Shown: positions 8,244 to 16,492 of the stretch, piece after piece
Layout: each line of letters opens with the position of its first letter
Numbering within the stretch: position 1 is the first letter of the stretch
DNA from: Gammaproteobacteria bacterium
GTDB taxonomy: Bacteria; Gemmatimonadota; Gemmatimonadetes; Longimicrobiales; Gaopeijiaceae
Assembly: GCA_028820325.1 (NCBI GenBank)
Contig: JAPPJO010000013.1
Location: 1 to 32,695 of the forward strand
Direction of reading: 5' to 3'
Length of the DNA: 32,695 bases
Translations under genes and position numbers: made by a program
The notes under the pieces: model-generated
What the model was told of the DNA's origin: nothing
Seen by the model: only the letters and a program-made list of their open reading frames with translations
The model's database searches: none

Positions 8244-10541
8244 ATGAAATCCTGTCCCGCTCCGACCGCATGTATCCTGGCCTTTCTTGCCGCCGGTCCG
8301 CTGTTCGCCCAGAACTCGCAATCCGGGCCCGCGAACGGCGCGGCAGGAGGGGCTCTTCCGACGGTCGCCACCGCCACTGAAGTCGTGGAAAGCCCGAGCA
8401 TCGACGGCTTTCTCGACGAGGCAGTGTGGCAGCAGGCCCCGGTCATGACCGGCTTCACCCAGCGCGAGCCCATGGACGGGCAGCCCGCCACCGAGCAAAC
8501 CGAGGTCCGGGTCGTATTCGATGCGGAAGCCCTCTACGTGGGTGTGTGGGCATTCGACAGCCAGCCCGACAACATCACCTACGGCGAGCGCATCCGGGAC
8601 TACGAGGTGCGCCAGAGCGACAACGTCGTGTTCGTGCTGGACACCTACAACGACGACCAGAACGGCTTCGTCTTCGGCACCACCCCGACCGGCATCGAAT
8701 ACGACGGGCAGGTGGCGAACGAGGGCCGTGGCGGCGGCCGCTTCCAGGGGGGCGGCTTCAACACCCGGCAGCGCTTTCAGTCGGGCTCCGGCGGCGGCTT
8801 CAACAAGAACTGGGACGGCAGCTGGACGGTCGCCACCACGACCGACGACCAGGGCTGGTATGCGGAGTTCCGCATCCCCTTCAACACGCTGCGCTACGGC
8901 AACGATGTCGAGAACTGGGGCTTCAACGTCGCCCGCCGCATCCGGCGTTTGAACGAGGAGTCCTTCTGGACCCCGGTTCCTCGCGAATTCAGCCTCTATC
9001 GCCTCAACTACGCCGGAGACCTCGAGGGATTGCGTCCTCCCTTCCAGCGCCTTGCGACGGTCACCCCTTATGTGCTGGGGTCCAGCGCCCGCGACTACAC
9101 CAACGCCAGCGAGACCGGTTTCGGCCAGGACGGCAACGTCGGCGGCGAGGTCAAGTTCCAGGTCACCCAGGGTCTGACCCTCGACCTCACCTACAACACC
9201 GACTTCGCCCAGGTCGAGGTCGACGATCAGCAGCTCAACCTCACCCGCTTCGCCCTCAATTTCCCCGAGAAGAGGCCCTTCTTCCTCGAGAACGCGGGCT
9301 TCTTCAACGTGGGGGGCGGGGGCGCGGACCTGTTCTTCAGCCGTGCGATAGGCATCCACCGGGGCCAACCGGTGCCCATCAAGGGCGGCGCGCGGCTGTC
9401 GGGCCGGGCCGCGGGCCTGAACGTCGGGCTGCTGCACATCGAAGCCGACGGCGTCAGCGACCTGGGGGCGGACGCTCACGGCTACTCGGTCGCCCGCCTC
9501 GCCAGGGAGCTGCCCAATCGCTCGCGCGTCGGGGGCTTGTTCATCAACAAGAGCGGCCCCGCGGGCGACTTCAACCGTACGCAGGCGGTGGACGCCGCCG
9601 TGGGCGTGGGAGAGGCGGTCACCTTCGGCAGCTTCGTGGCGAGGACCGACGGCCCGGAAGCCGGCGCCAACGAGTACGCCTGGGACTTTTCCGGAAACCT
9701 GAACATGCGGAGCTTTTCGCTGACCGGTCAGGTCCGCGAGATTGGCGAGGGATTCAACCCGGAAGTGGGCTTCCTGCCCCGGCGCGGATACCGCTACTAC
9801 CAGTACCACGTGATGTACAAGATCCGTCCCACGTGGCTTCGCGAGATCCGGCCGCACGTCTCCTACTTCACCTACCACAGCCGCAAGAGCGGCGTCGAGA
9901 CGGGCTTTCAGGAATCGGCCCGGCTGCATGTCGACTCCCACTGGGAGTGGCCCTCGGGGGCGCAGATCCATACGGGCGCCAACCTCGTCACGGAAGGCAT
10001 CTACCAGCCCTTCACAATCCGGGGCACCGAGGTGACCGTCCCGGTGGGGACCTACCGCGGCTGGGAATCCCAGCTGGTCTTCAACAGCAACGCCGCCGCC
10101 CGGCTGTCGGCCACGTCGCGGATCAACTTCGGCAGCTTCCTGACCGGCAGCCGCTGGGGCGGAAGCGGCTCCGTCACCTTCCGGCCCAATGCGTCGTTCA
10201 GCACCTCCGGGCGCGTCACCTACTATGACGTGAGCCTGCCGGAGGGGAAGTTCGAGACGGTGCTGCTGGGGATGAACTTCGGCTACTTCTTCACCCCGCG
10301 CATCTACCTGCAGTCGCTGGTGCAGTACTCGAACCAGGTCGACAGCTGGTCAGCCAACCTGCGCTTCGGCTGGCTCAATACCGCGGGCACGGGGCTGTTC
10401 ATCGTCTACAACGACGTGCAGGGCTTCGACTATCCGGCCGGGCTCAACCACGACGGCGCGGGGCGCTTCGTCGAGAGCGGGACGCTGGCCCGGTCGTTCA
10501 TCGTCAAGTTCACGCGGCAGTTCAACGTTCTGGGAGGGTAG
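8244..10541 (+). CDS. DUF5916 outer-membrane protein with CBM9-like N-domain, copy A
   Basis: A 765-residue exported protein. Residues 1-23 form a signal peptide (hydrophobic CILAFLAAGPLFA). Next comes a CBM9-like sugar-binding fold at about 35-250 (IDGFLDEAVWQQA, VRVVFDAEALYVGVWAFDS, WYAEFRIPFNTLRYG). The rest is a DUF5916 beta-barrel (VEVDDQQLNLTRF, FPEKRPFFLENAGFF, EGFNPEVGFLPRRGYRYY) ending in alternating strands (SANLRFGWLNTAGTGLFIVYND). The ATG at 8244 follows AAGGGAA. Function of the family is not established; polysaccharide or protein-complex handling at the outer membrane has been suggested by domain content. A second, very similar copy lies at 12345-14666. copC begins two bases after its stop. 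A glycine-rich segment (GRGGGRFQGGGF) sits inside the N-domain. Confidence 0.88.
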   Translation: MKSCPAPTACILAFLAAGPLFAQNSQSGPANGAAGGALPTVATATEVVESPSIDGFLDEAVWQQAPVMTGFTQREPMDGQPATEQTEVRVVFDAEALYVGVWAFDSQPDNITYGERIRDYEVRQSDNVVFVLDTYNDDQNGFVFGTTPTGIEYDGQVANEGRGGGRFQGGGFNTRQRFQSGSGGGFNKNWDGSWTVATTTDDQGWYAEFRIPFNTLRYGNDVENWGFNVARRIRRLNEESFWTPVPREFSLYRLNYAGDLEGLRPPFQRLATVTPYVLGSSARDYTNASETGFGQDGNVGGEVKFQVTQGLTLDLTYNTDFAQVEVDDQQLNLTRFALNFPEKRPFFLENAGFFNVGGGGADLFFSRAIGIHRGQPVPIKGGARLSGRAAGLNVGLLHIEADGVSDLGADAHGYSVARLARELPNRSRVGGLFINKSGPAGDFNRTQAVDAAVGVGEAVTFGSFVARTDGPEAGANEYAWDFSGNLNMRSFSLTGQVREIGEGFNPEVGFLPRRGYRYYQYHVMYKIRPTWLREIRPHVSYFTYHSRKSGVETGFQESARLHVDSHWEWPSGAQIHTGANLVTEGIYQPFTIRGTEVTVPVGTYRGWESQLVFNSNAAARLSATSRINFGSFLTGSRWGGSGSVTFRPNASFSTSGRVTYYDVSLPEGKFETVLLGMNFGYFFTPRIYLQSLVQYSNQVDSWSANLRFGWLNTAGTGLFIVYNDVQGFDYPAGLNHDGAGRFVESGTLARSFIVKFTRQFNVLGG
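8778..8827 (+). repeat. 50-base exact direct repeat shared with the second DUF5916 gene (copy A)
   Basis: This stretch, which encodes QSGSGGGFNKNWDGSW, is identical base for base to 12909-12958 in the second DUF5916 gene, including synonymous positions. The two genes share other long near-identical tracts, for example around 10306-10342 and 14431-14467, showing recent duplication or gene conversion. Confidence 0.9.
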
Positions 10542-10543
10542 GG

Positions 10544-10933
10544 ATGAGATTCAGCCGGTCCGCCGCTGCGTCCCTTGCAGGATGCACGCTGCTGCTGGTG
10601 CTCATTCTGACGGGTGCCCTGGATCACCTCGCGGTCCACTTCGCGCTCAGCAAGTCCGAGCCGGCCGCGGAGGCGACGGTATCGCCGCCCGAGGCGTTGC
10701 GCCTGTGGTTCACGCAGGCACCCCAGGACAACTCCATGTTGATTCGGCTGATGACGGGAGATGCCATGGTCGAGACCGGGCCGCCGATCCCCGATTCCGA
10801 GGACGACAAGGTGTACAGCGCGGCGGTAGGGCGGACCCTTGAAGAAGGCGGCTACATGATCTCCTGGCGCGCCATGGCCGCGGACGGTCACGTCGTGCGC
10901 GGACAAATCCCCTTTACCGTCCAGGTTCCATAG
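10544..10933 (+). CDS. copC: CopC-domain periplasmic copper-binding protein
   Basis: A 129-residue protein with a hydrophobic export segment (residues about 10-25) followed by a CopC-type beta-sandwich. VHFALSKSEPAAEATVSPP matches the N-terminal H-x-x-L...S.P strand of CopC, followed by LRLWFTQ and, at the end, DGHVVRGQIPFTV. H32, D114 and H116 correspond to the Cu(II) ligands His1, Asp and His of CopC. The Met-rich Cu(I) site is not evident. For H32 to be the mature N-terminus, cleavage would have to follow a valine, which is unusual, so the exact maturation is unclear. ATG 10544 is two bases after the DUF5916 stop with GGAGGG just upstream. copD follows directly. Confidence 0.8.
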   Translation: MRFSRSAAASLAGCTLLLVLILTGALDHLAVHFALSKSEPAAEATVSPPEALRLWFTQAPQDNSMLIRLMTGDAMVETGPPIPDSEDDKVYSAAVGRTLEEGGYMISWRAMAADGHVVRGQIPFTVQVP

Positions 10934-10950
10934 GCGCCGGTCTCGAGGTT

Positions 10951-11859
10951 CTGCCCATCGCCGACGCTCTCGTCGGCTGGCTGTTCTTTGCCGGGCTCAT
11001 TACCACCTGGGGGGCGGCGTCCAGCCGCTGGCTCATTGCGCCCCGGGTTCTGGGGCGGCGACGTCACTCCGTCATTGCGGCGGCCCGCACCGTGGGGCTG
11101 GTGGGTTCGACGGCGCTCGTGGCGGGTGTCGGGTTCCTCTTCTGGCGGCAGCTCCGCGGCTTTCGCGATCCGCTCGTGCCCTGGCAGGAAGACACTTCGG
11201 TGCTCCTGTCGACGGACTGGGGGTTGAGCTGGCGATTGATGGCGATCGGGGCGCTGGTGACGGTCGCTGCCTTCGCCTGCGCGGCATCGGACGGCCGGGG
11301 TTCGGAGTTCCGGCGCGCAGCCTGGATCGTGGCAAGCTCGCTCGCGGGGCTGATGTGCGCGTTCCCCGCGTTCAACGGACACGCGGCGGCCACGGAGGGC
11401 CTGCGCTGGATCTCGATTCCCGCGGACATCGTCCACGTCCTCGCCGCGGGAAGCTGGATCGGGGGACTGTTCTTCGTGCTCATCGCCGAACTCAGGGAAC
11501 GCCGACAAACCGGTCGGGGAAACGCCCTGCTTGCCGAGGTCCTGCCGCTCTTTTCCCAAGTCGCGCTCATCTCGGGCGCCCTGCTCGTCGGGACGGGCGC
11601 GCTGGCGTCCTGGCTTCATGTTGCATCGCTGGATGCCATGGTCTCGACGAGATATGGGCGCATCCTGCTCACCAAGATCGGGCTTGTGGTGATCGTCATG
11701 ATCCTGGGGGCCGTGAACTGGAGAGTTCTCACGCCGAAGCTGTGGGGCGTCGGCGGGGCAAGGCCTCTGCGCCGCAACGCGATCCGGGAGCTGACCGTCG
11801 CTCATGTGGTCATTCTGATCGCGGCGTTGCTGGCGCAGACGTCGCCACTCGAGGGCTGA
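10951..11859 (+). CDS. copD: CopD-domain copper-transport membrane protein, non-standard start
   Basis: A polytopic protein of about 300 residues. The diagnostic CopD block is NGHAAATEGLRW followed by IPADIVHVLAAGSWIGGLFFVL, with membrane histidines, then ISGALLVGTGALASWLHV and YGRILLTKIGLVVIVMILGAVN. The first ATG/GTG/TTG in frame is GTG 11092, but homology plainly begins earlier, with a first helix (ADALVGWLFFAGLITTWGA). No standard start exists between that helix and the upstream in-frame region inside copC. Candidates are CTG 10951 (GAGG at 10945-10948 is too close to be ideal) and ATA 10930, which overlaps the copC TAG as ATAG. A frameshift from copC would give a CopC-CopD fusion like those known elsewhere. 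The start shown is provisional. Confidence 0.72.
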   Translation: MPIADALVGWLFFAGLITTWGAASSRWLIAPRVLGRRRHSVIAAARTVGLVGSTALVAGVGFLFWRQLRGFRDPLVPWQEDTSVLLSTDWGLSWRLMAIGALVTVAAFACAASDGRGSEFRRAAWIVASSLAGLMCAFPAFNGHAAATEGLRWISIPADIVHVLAAGSWIGGLFFVLIAELRERRQTGRGNALLAEVLPLFSQVALISGALLVGTGALASWLHVASLDAMVSTRYGRILLTKIGLVVIVMILGAVNWRVLTPKLWGVGGARPLRRNAIRELTVAHVVILIAALLAQTSPLEG

Positions 11860-11884
11860 TGACAACTGTAAGGCGGAGGAGACG

Positions 11885-12298
11885 ATGAGCGGCACCAATC
11901 GCGGCGGATTCAACGAGTTGACCCTCAACGTCCTCCGGATCGTAGCGGCGCTGCTGTTCATGCAGCACGGAGTCCAGAAGCTGTTCGGGGCGCTCGGGGG
12001 CAACCAGGTGGAGTCGCTGATGAGCCGATTCGGCGTCGCCGGCATCCTTGAGTTCGGGGGAGGGTTGCTGCTGGCGATGGGGCTCTTCACCCGCCCGGTG
12101 GCGTTCATTCTCGCGGGTGAGATGGCCGTGGCCTACTTTACCGCCCACCTGCCGCAGGGGTTCTGGCCCATCATGAACCAGGGCGAGCTGGCGATGTTCT
12201 ACTGCTTCACGTGGCTCTTCCTCTTCGCCAACGGGCCGGGCAGGTACTCGCTGGACGCGTGGCGTGGCGGTCGCGGCGGAGGGTCGCAGGATGGCTGA
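11885..12298 (+). CDS. DoxX family membrane protein
   Basis: A 137-residue protein with four membrane segments and the DoxX pattern: LNVLRIVAALLFMQHGVQKLFG at the first helix, then GILEFGGGLLLAMGLFTRPVAFILAGEMAVAYFTAH and a final FYCFTWLFLFANGPGRYSLD. DoxX proteins are small inner-membrane proteins variously linked to quinone/thiosulfate redox chemistry and oxidative stress; the role here is unknown. ATG 11885 has a strong GGAGGA site at 11875-11880. The gene lies 25 bases after copD and its 3' end abuts the second DUF5916 gene, so it appears to share the copC-copD transcript. Confidence 0.88.
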   Translation: MSGTNRGGFNELTLNVLRIVAALLFMQHGVQKLFGALGGNQVESLMSRFGVAGILEFGGGLLLAMGLFTRPVAFILAGEMAVAYFTAHLPQGFWPIMNQGELAMFYCFTWLFLFANGPGRYSLDAWRGGRGGGSQDG

Positions 12299-12344
12299 AG
12301 GCAGGGGCAGGGGCACTGGCATCGCAGGAATCCGGGGGAAACGG

Positions 12345-14666
12345 ATGATCACTCGAACCACACGAGCAGGGCGCCGTGCGGGCATCATGGTTCCACTCGG
12401 CGTTGCCGCCTTTCTGGCAGCCGGGCCGCTGCTTGCCCAGAACGCGCAGTCGGATGGCAACGCGGGCTCGGGGGCCCCGCTGCCGGTGATCGCCACCGCC
12501 ACCGAGGTTACCGAGGCGCCCATCGTCAACGGCCGCCTGGACGATGCCGCCTGGCAGCAGGCCTCCGTCATGACCGGCTTCACGCAGCGCGAGCCCATGG
12601 ACGGGCAGCCCGCCAGTGAGCGCACCGAGGTCCGCGTCGTGTTCGACGCCGAGGCTCTCTACGTCGGCGTGTGGGCGTTCGACAGCCAGCCCGAAAACAT
12701 CACCTACGGCGAGCGCATCCGCGACTTCGAAGTGACCGAGAGCGATGCCATCGTCTTCGTGCTGGACACGTACAACGACGACCAGAACGGCTTCATCTTC
12801 GGCACCACCCCGACCGGCATCGAGTACGACGGCCAGGTTGCGAACGAAGGGCGCGGCGGCGGCCGCTTCGGGGGCGGCGGATTCGGATTCAACTCCCGCC
12901 AGCGCTTCCAGTCGGGCTCCGGCGGCGGCTTCAACAAGAACTGGGACGGCAGCTGGACCGTCGCGACCACGACCGACGGGGAAGGCTGGTATGCCGAGTT
13001 CCGCATCCCCTTCAACACGCTGCGGTACGGGAACGACGCGGAGGCCTGGGGCTTCAACGTGGCCCGGCGCATCCGGCGCCTCAACGAAGAGTCGTTCTGG
13101 ACCCCGGTGCCGCGCGAATTCAACCTCTACCGCCTCAACTACGCCGGCGATCTCGAAGGACTGCGGCCTCCGTTCCAGCGCCTGGCGACCATGACCCCCT
13201 ACGTGCTGGGCTCGACCGCTCGAGACTACACCAGCGCCACCGAGACCGGCTTCGGCCAGGACGGCAACGTAGGGGGCGACGTCAAGTTCCAGGTCACCCA
13301 GGGGCTCACCCTGGACGTGACCTACAACACCGATTTCGCGCAGGTCGAGGTCGACGACCAGCAGCTCAACCTGACGCGCTTCCGTCTCAACTTCCCGGAG
13401 AAGCGCCCGTTCTTCCTCGAGAATGCCGGGTTTTTCAACGTCGGCGGAGGAGGCGCGGACCTCTTCTTCAGCCGCGCCATCGGCATCGCCGAGGGCCAGC
13501 CGGTGCCGATCAGGGGGGGCGCGCGGCTCTCCGGCCGGGCCGCGGGGCTGAACGTGGGGCTGCTGCACATCGAGACCGGTGGAGCCGAGGGGCTCCAGGA
13601 CCCGCAGGGGTATTCGGTGGCGCGGCTGGCCAGGGAGCTGCCCAATCGTTCCAGGATCGGCGGCCTGTTCATCAACAAGGGCGGACCTGAAGGCAACTTC
13701 AACCGCACCTGGGCGATGGACGGCGCGCTGGGCATCGGGGAGGCGCTCACCTTCTCGAGCTTCGCGTCGAGAACCGACGGACCGGGAACCGCAGGCAGCG
13801 AGTATGGCTGGGATCTCTCCACCGGCTGGACCAGCCGGGACCTCGAGATCAACGCCAACGTCCGCGAGATCGGGGAGGGGTTCAACCCGGAGGTGGGGTT
13901 CCTGCCGCGCCGGGGGTATCGCTACTACCAGGCTTTCGTGATGTACAAGATCCGGCCCTCGTGGCTCCGCGAAGTCCGGCCCCACGTCATGTACAACACC
14001 TACCACAGCCGCAAGACCGGCGTTGACCGGGGCTTCCAGGAGTCGGCCTTCCTCCACGTCGACACGCACTGGGAATGGCCCTCGGGGGCGCAGATCAACA
14101 CCGGCATGAACCTGGTCACGGAGGGGCTCTACGAGCCGTTCCGGATTCGCGGCACGGATGTGGTCGTGCCCGAGGGGACGTACCGGGGCTGGGAGACCAA
14201 TCTGGTCTTCAACACGAACGCTTCGGCCCGGCTGTCGATGTCGTCGAGCGTCAACATCGGCAGCTTCCTGAGCGGCAGCCGGTGGGGCGGCGACGGTTCG
14301 GTCACGTTCAGGCCGAACGCGTCGTTCAGCACATCGGCGCGCGTCAACTACTTCGACGTGAGCCTTGCCGAGGGGAACTTCGAGACCGTGCTGCTGGGGC
14401 TGAACTTCGGCTACTTCTTCACCCCGCGCGTCTACCTGCAGTCGCTGGTGCAGTACTCGAACCAGGTGGACAGCTGGTCCGCCAACCTGCGCTTCGGGTG
14501 GCTGAACACGGCCGGGACCGGCCTGTTCATCGTGTACAACGACGTGCAGGGCTTCGACTACCCGGCGGGGCTGAACCACGGTGGCGGGCGCTTCGTCGAG
14601 AGCGGCGCGCTGGCCCGTTCCGTCATCGTCAAGTTCACCCGGCAGTTCAACGTGCTGGGGGGATAG
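12345..14666 (+). CDS. DUF5916 outer-membrane protein with CBM9-like N-domain, copy B
   Basis: A 773-residue paralogue of the protein at 8244-10541 with the same order: signal peptide (arginine-rich start, VPLGVAAFLAAGPLLAQ, residues 1-32), CBM9-like domain (VNGRLDDAAWQQA, VRVVFDAEALYVGVWAFDS), glycine-rich insert (GRGGGRFGGGGFGF) and DUF5916 barrel to FNVLGG. Long blocks are identical to copy A, for example FPEKRPFFLENAGFFNVGGG and LQSLVQYSNQVDSWSANLRF. Differences cluster in the N-terminus and a central loop near residues 405-500. I chose ATG 12345 (GGGGGAAA upstream) because it gives a normal signal peptide. ATG 12291, which overlaps the doxX stop and has GGAGGG upstream, is an alternative adding 18 residues. 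Confidence 0.87.
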   Translation: MITRTTRAGRRAGIMVPLGVAAFLAAGPLLAQNAQSDGNAGSGAPLPVIATATEVTEAPIVNGRLDDAAWQQASVMTGFTQREPMDGQPASERTEVRVVFDAEALYVGVWAFDSQPENITYGERIRDFEVTESDAIVFVLDTYNDDQNGFIFGTTPTGIEYDGQVANEGRGGGRFGGGGFGFNSRQRFQSGSGGGFNKNWDGSWTVATTTDGEGWYAEFRIPFNTLRYGNDAEAWGFNVARRIRRLNEESFWTPVPREFNLYRLNYAGDLEGLRPPFQRLATMTPYVLGSTARDYTSATETGFGQDGNVGGDVKFQVTQGLTLDVTYNTDFAQVEVDDQQLNLTRFRLNFPEKRPFFLENAGFFNVGGGGADLFFSRAIGIAEGQPVPIRGGARLSGRAAGLNVGLLHIETGGAEGLQDPQGYSVARLARELPNRSRIGGLFINKGGPEGNFNRTWAMDGALGIGEALTFSSFASRTDGPGTAGSEYGWDLSTGWTSRDLEINANVREIGEGFNPEVGFLPRRGYRYYQAFVMYKIRPSWLREVRPHVMYNTYHSRKTGVDRGFQESAFLHVDTHWEWPSGAQINTGMNLVTEGLYEPFRIRGTDVVVPEGTYRGWETNLVFNTNASARLSMSSSVNIGSFLSGSRWGGDGSVTFRPNASFSTSARVNYFDVSLAEGNFETVLLGLNFGYFFTPRVYLQSLVQYSNQVDSWSANLRFGWLNTAGTGLFIVYNDVQGFDYPAGLNHGGGRFVESGALARSVIVKFTRQFNVLGG
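12909..12958 (+). repeat. 50-base exact direct repeat shared with the first DUF5916 gene (copy B)
   Basis: Identical to 8778-8827 over 50 bases, including third codon positions. It lies at the equivalent place in the paralogous gene. The spacing of about 4.1 kb means recombination between the copies would delete copC, copD and doxX and leave one hybrid DUF5916 gene. Confidence 0.9.
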
Positions 14667-14695
14667 GGGGCGTCATCAACGGGAGGCTTCGCCCG

Positions 14696-16429
14696 ATGCC
14701 GAGCACGACTCTCCGCCGGTTCCGATCCGCCGCCGCCGGTCGTCGCGCGGCCGCCCCGATCCCGTCCATTGCGGCGATCCTGTCCATTGTCCCGATCCTG
14801 ACCTTCGGCCCGCTTGCCGGCCTGGTCCTTGCGGCGTCTTCTCCCGCACTGGTGGCGCAGGAAGCCGCGCCCGCCATCGAGACGATCCGGCAGTCCGACC
14901 TGAGGGCCGACCTGTCCTTCCTCGCCGGAGACGAGATGGGCGGCCGGCTGGCCGGGTCCCCCGAGGGCCGGATCGCGAGCGCGTTCATCAAGTCGCGCTT
15001 CGAGCGGCTGGGGCTCACGCCGGTCGGCGACGGGGGCTCCTACTACCACTCCTTCAACGTCGTGCAGACGGAGGTTGGCGAAGACAACCGCCTCACGGTG
15101 ATGCTCGACCGCGGGGTCACGCTCTCCCGGGAGCGCGGGCAGGACTTCTACCCCTTGCGCGAAAGCGGCACCGGCACCGCCGGAGGGGAAGTGGTGTTCG
15201 CCGGCTTCGGCATCTCGGCGCCCGGGCTCGGGCACGACGACTATCGCGGGGTGGCGGGCCGGATCGTCCTCATCGTCGACCACGAACCCGCCGAATCGGA
15301 TCCCGGGAGCGCCTTCGACGGCCTCGTGAACTCCGAAGCCGCGGCCGCGTACCGCAAGATCGCTGCGGCCGAGGCGGCGGGCGCGCTGGGCGTGCTGCTG
15401 GTCACCGACGTCCACAACCACCCCGGCCCGGTCAACTTCAGCGCCCAGGCCGAAGGCTACTGGCCGTCGACCCCCCGGCGCATCGGCCGCTACACGCTCG
15501 CGAGCCGCCTCGACCGCATCAGCATCCCGGCCCTGCGCATCTCCCCCGCGCTGGCGGAGAATCTGGTCTCGGGCACGGGGCGCACCCTCGAGGAGCTCTC
15601 CCGTTCGGCCGAGGCGGCGGGCGGAATCCAGCCCGTGATGCTGCCGGGCGTGCGAGTCGACATTTCCGCGGATGTGCGCCGGGAGACGCGCACCGAGCGC
15701 AACGTCGTGGGGCTGATCGAGGGCTCCGACCCGGAGCTGCGCGACGAATGGATCATCATCTGCGCGCACTTCGACCATGAAGGCACCGACGGCGCCGTGG
15801 TCTACAACGGTGCCGACGACGACGGATCCGGCACGGTGGGGCTGATCGAGATCGCCGAGGCCTATCAGGAGGCCGCGCAGAGGGGCGAGAGTCCCCGGCG
15901 CTCGGTGCTGCTCGCCGCGTGGGACTTCGAGGAGAGGGGCCTGCTGGGCGCCTGGGCCTGGGTCGAGAACCCGCTTCATCCCCTGGAGCAGACCGTGGCC
16001 GTCCTCAACATGGACATGATCGGGCGGAACGAGGAAGTGGTGGTGGGCGGCGGCAATCGCTTCCGGGGACTGGACGTCCAGTCTGGCGAGTCCAACGCCA
16101 ACGCCATCAACATCATGGGCACGACGCGCAGCGCGGATCTCAGGTCCGAGGTCGAGCAGGCGAACGCGGTCGTCGGACTCGAGATGCGCTTCCGTTACGA
16201 CAACCACCCCATCCAGTTGCTGCGCCGGAGCGACCACTGGCCCTTCATGCAGGCAGGCGTGCCCGCGCTCTTCTACCACACCGGGCTCCATCCCGACTAT
16301 CACCGGCGCGACGACGTGCCGGAGCGCATCAACTGGGAGAAGCTGGAGAAGGTTGTGAGGCTGGTGTACCAGACCAGCTGGAGTCTGGCCCGGCGGCCCG
16401 AGGGGCCCGCGCGAATCAGCGAGCGGTAA
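14696..16429 (+). CDS. Secreted M28-family zinc aminopeptidase with PA-type insert
   Basis: A 577-residue exported metallopeptidase. It has a long basic, hydrophobic N-terminus (about 1-55) ending near ALVAQ, an M28 N-terminal helix region (LRADLSFLAGDEMGGRLAGSPEG), a protease-associated (PA) domain insert at about 165-310, and the catalytic domain from about 335. Zinc-site motifs are H358 in ICAHFDH, D374 in NGADDDGSGT, the glutamate pair E412-E413 in FEERG, D440 in NMDMIG, and the late histidine in FYHTGLHPDYH. All five co-catalytic positions look intact. Likely role is periplasmic or extracellular removal of N-terminal residues from peptides. ATG 14696 has GGGAGG at 14681-14686. It follows copy B of DUF5916 by 29 bases and is convergent with the dipeptidase. 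Confidence 0.87.
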   Translation: MPSTTLRRFRSAAAGRRAAAPIPSIAAILSIVPILTFGPLAGLVLAASSPALVAQEAAPAIETIRQSDLRADLSFLAGDEMGGRLAGSPEGRIASAFIKSRFERLGLTPVGDGGSYYHSFNVVQTEVGEDNRLTVMLDRGVTLSRERGQDFYPLRESGTGTAGGEVVFAGFGISAPGLGHDDYRGVAGRIVLIVDHEPAESDPGSAFDGLVNSEAAAAYRKIAAAEAAGALGVLLVTDVHNHPGPVNFSAQAEGYWPSTPRRIGRYTLASRLDRISIPALRISPALAENLVSGTGRTLEELSRSAEAAGGIQPVMLPGVRVDISADVRRETRTERNVVGLIEGSDPELRDEWIIICAHFDHEGTDGAVVYNGADDDGSGTVGLIEIAEAYQEAAQRGESPRRSVLLAAWDFEERGLLGAWAWVENPLHPLEQTVAVLNMDMIGRNEEVVVGGGNRFRGLDVQSGESNANAINIMGTTRSADLRSEVEQANAVVGLEMRFRYDNHPIQLLRRSDHWPFMQAGVPALFYHTGLHPDYHRRDDVPERINWEKLEKVVRLVYQTSWSLARRPEGPARISER

Positions 16430-16492
16430 CCGGTCCCGGGTTCTCCTGGCGCCTGTCATGAGATCCGGGCAGGCTGCGCGCCCGCGTGGTGA

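Noticed and set aside
12207..16459. Long antisense open frames opposite the second DUF5916 and M28 genes
   Set aside because: Same composition effect: repetitive Val/Glu/Arg/Gly translation without motifs, mirroring third-position GC of the real genes.
16430..16492. Bidirectional terminator between the convergent M28 and M19 genes
   Set aside because: Only a 5-base stem (GCCTG 16451-16455 with CAGGC 16470-16474) around a 14-base loop, with no T-tract.
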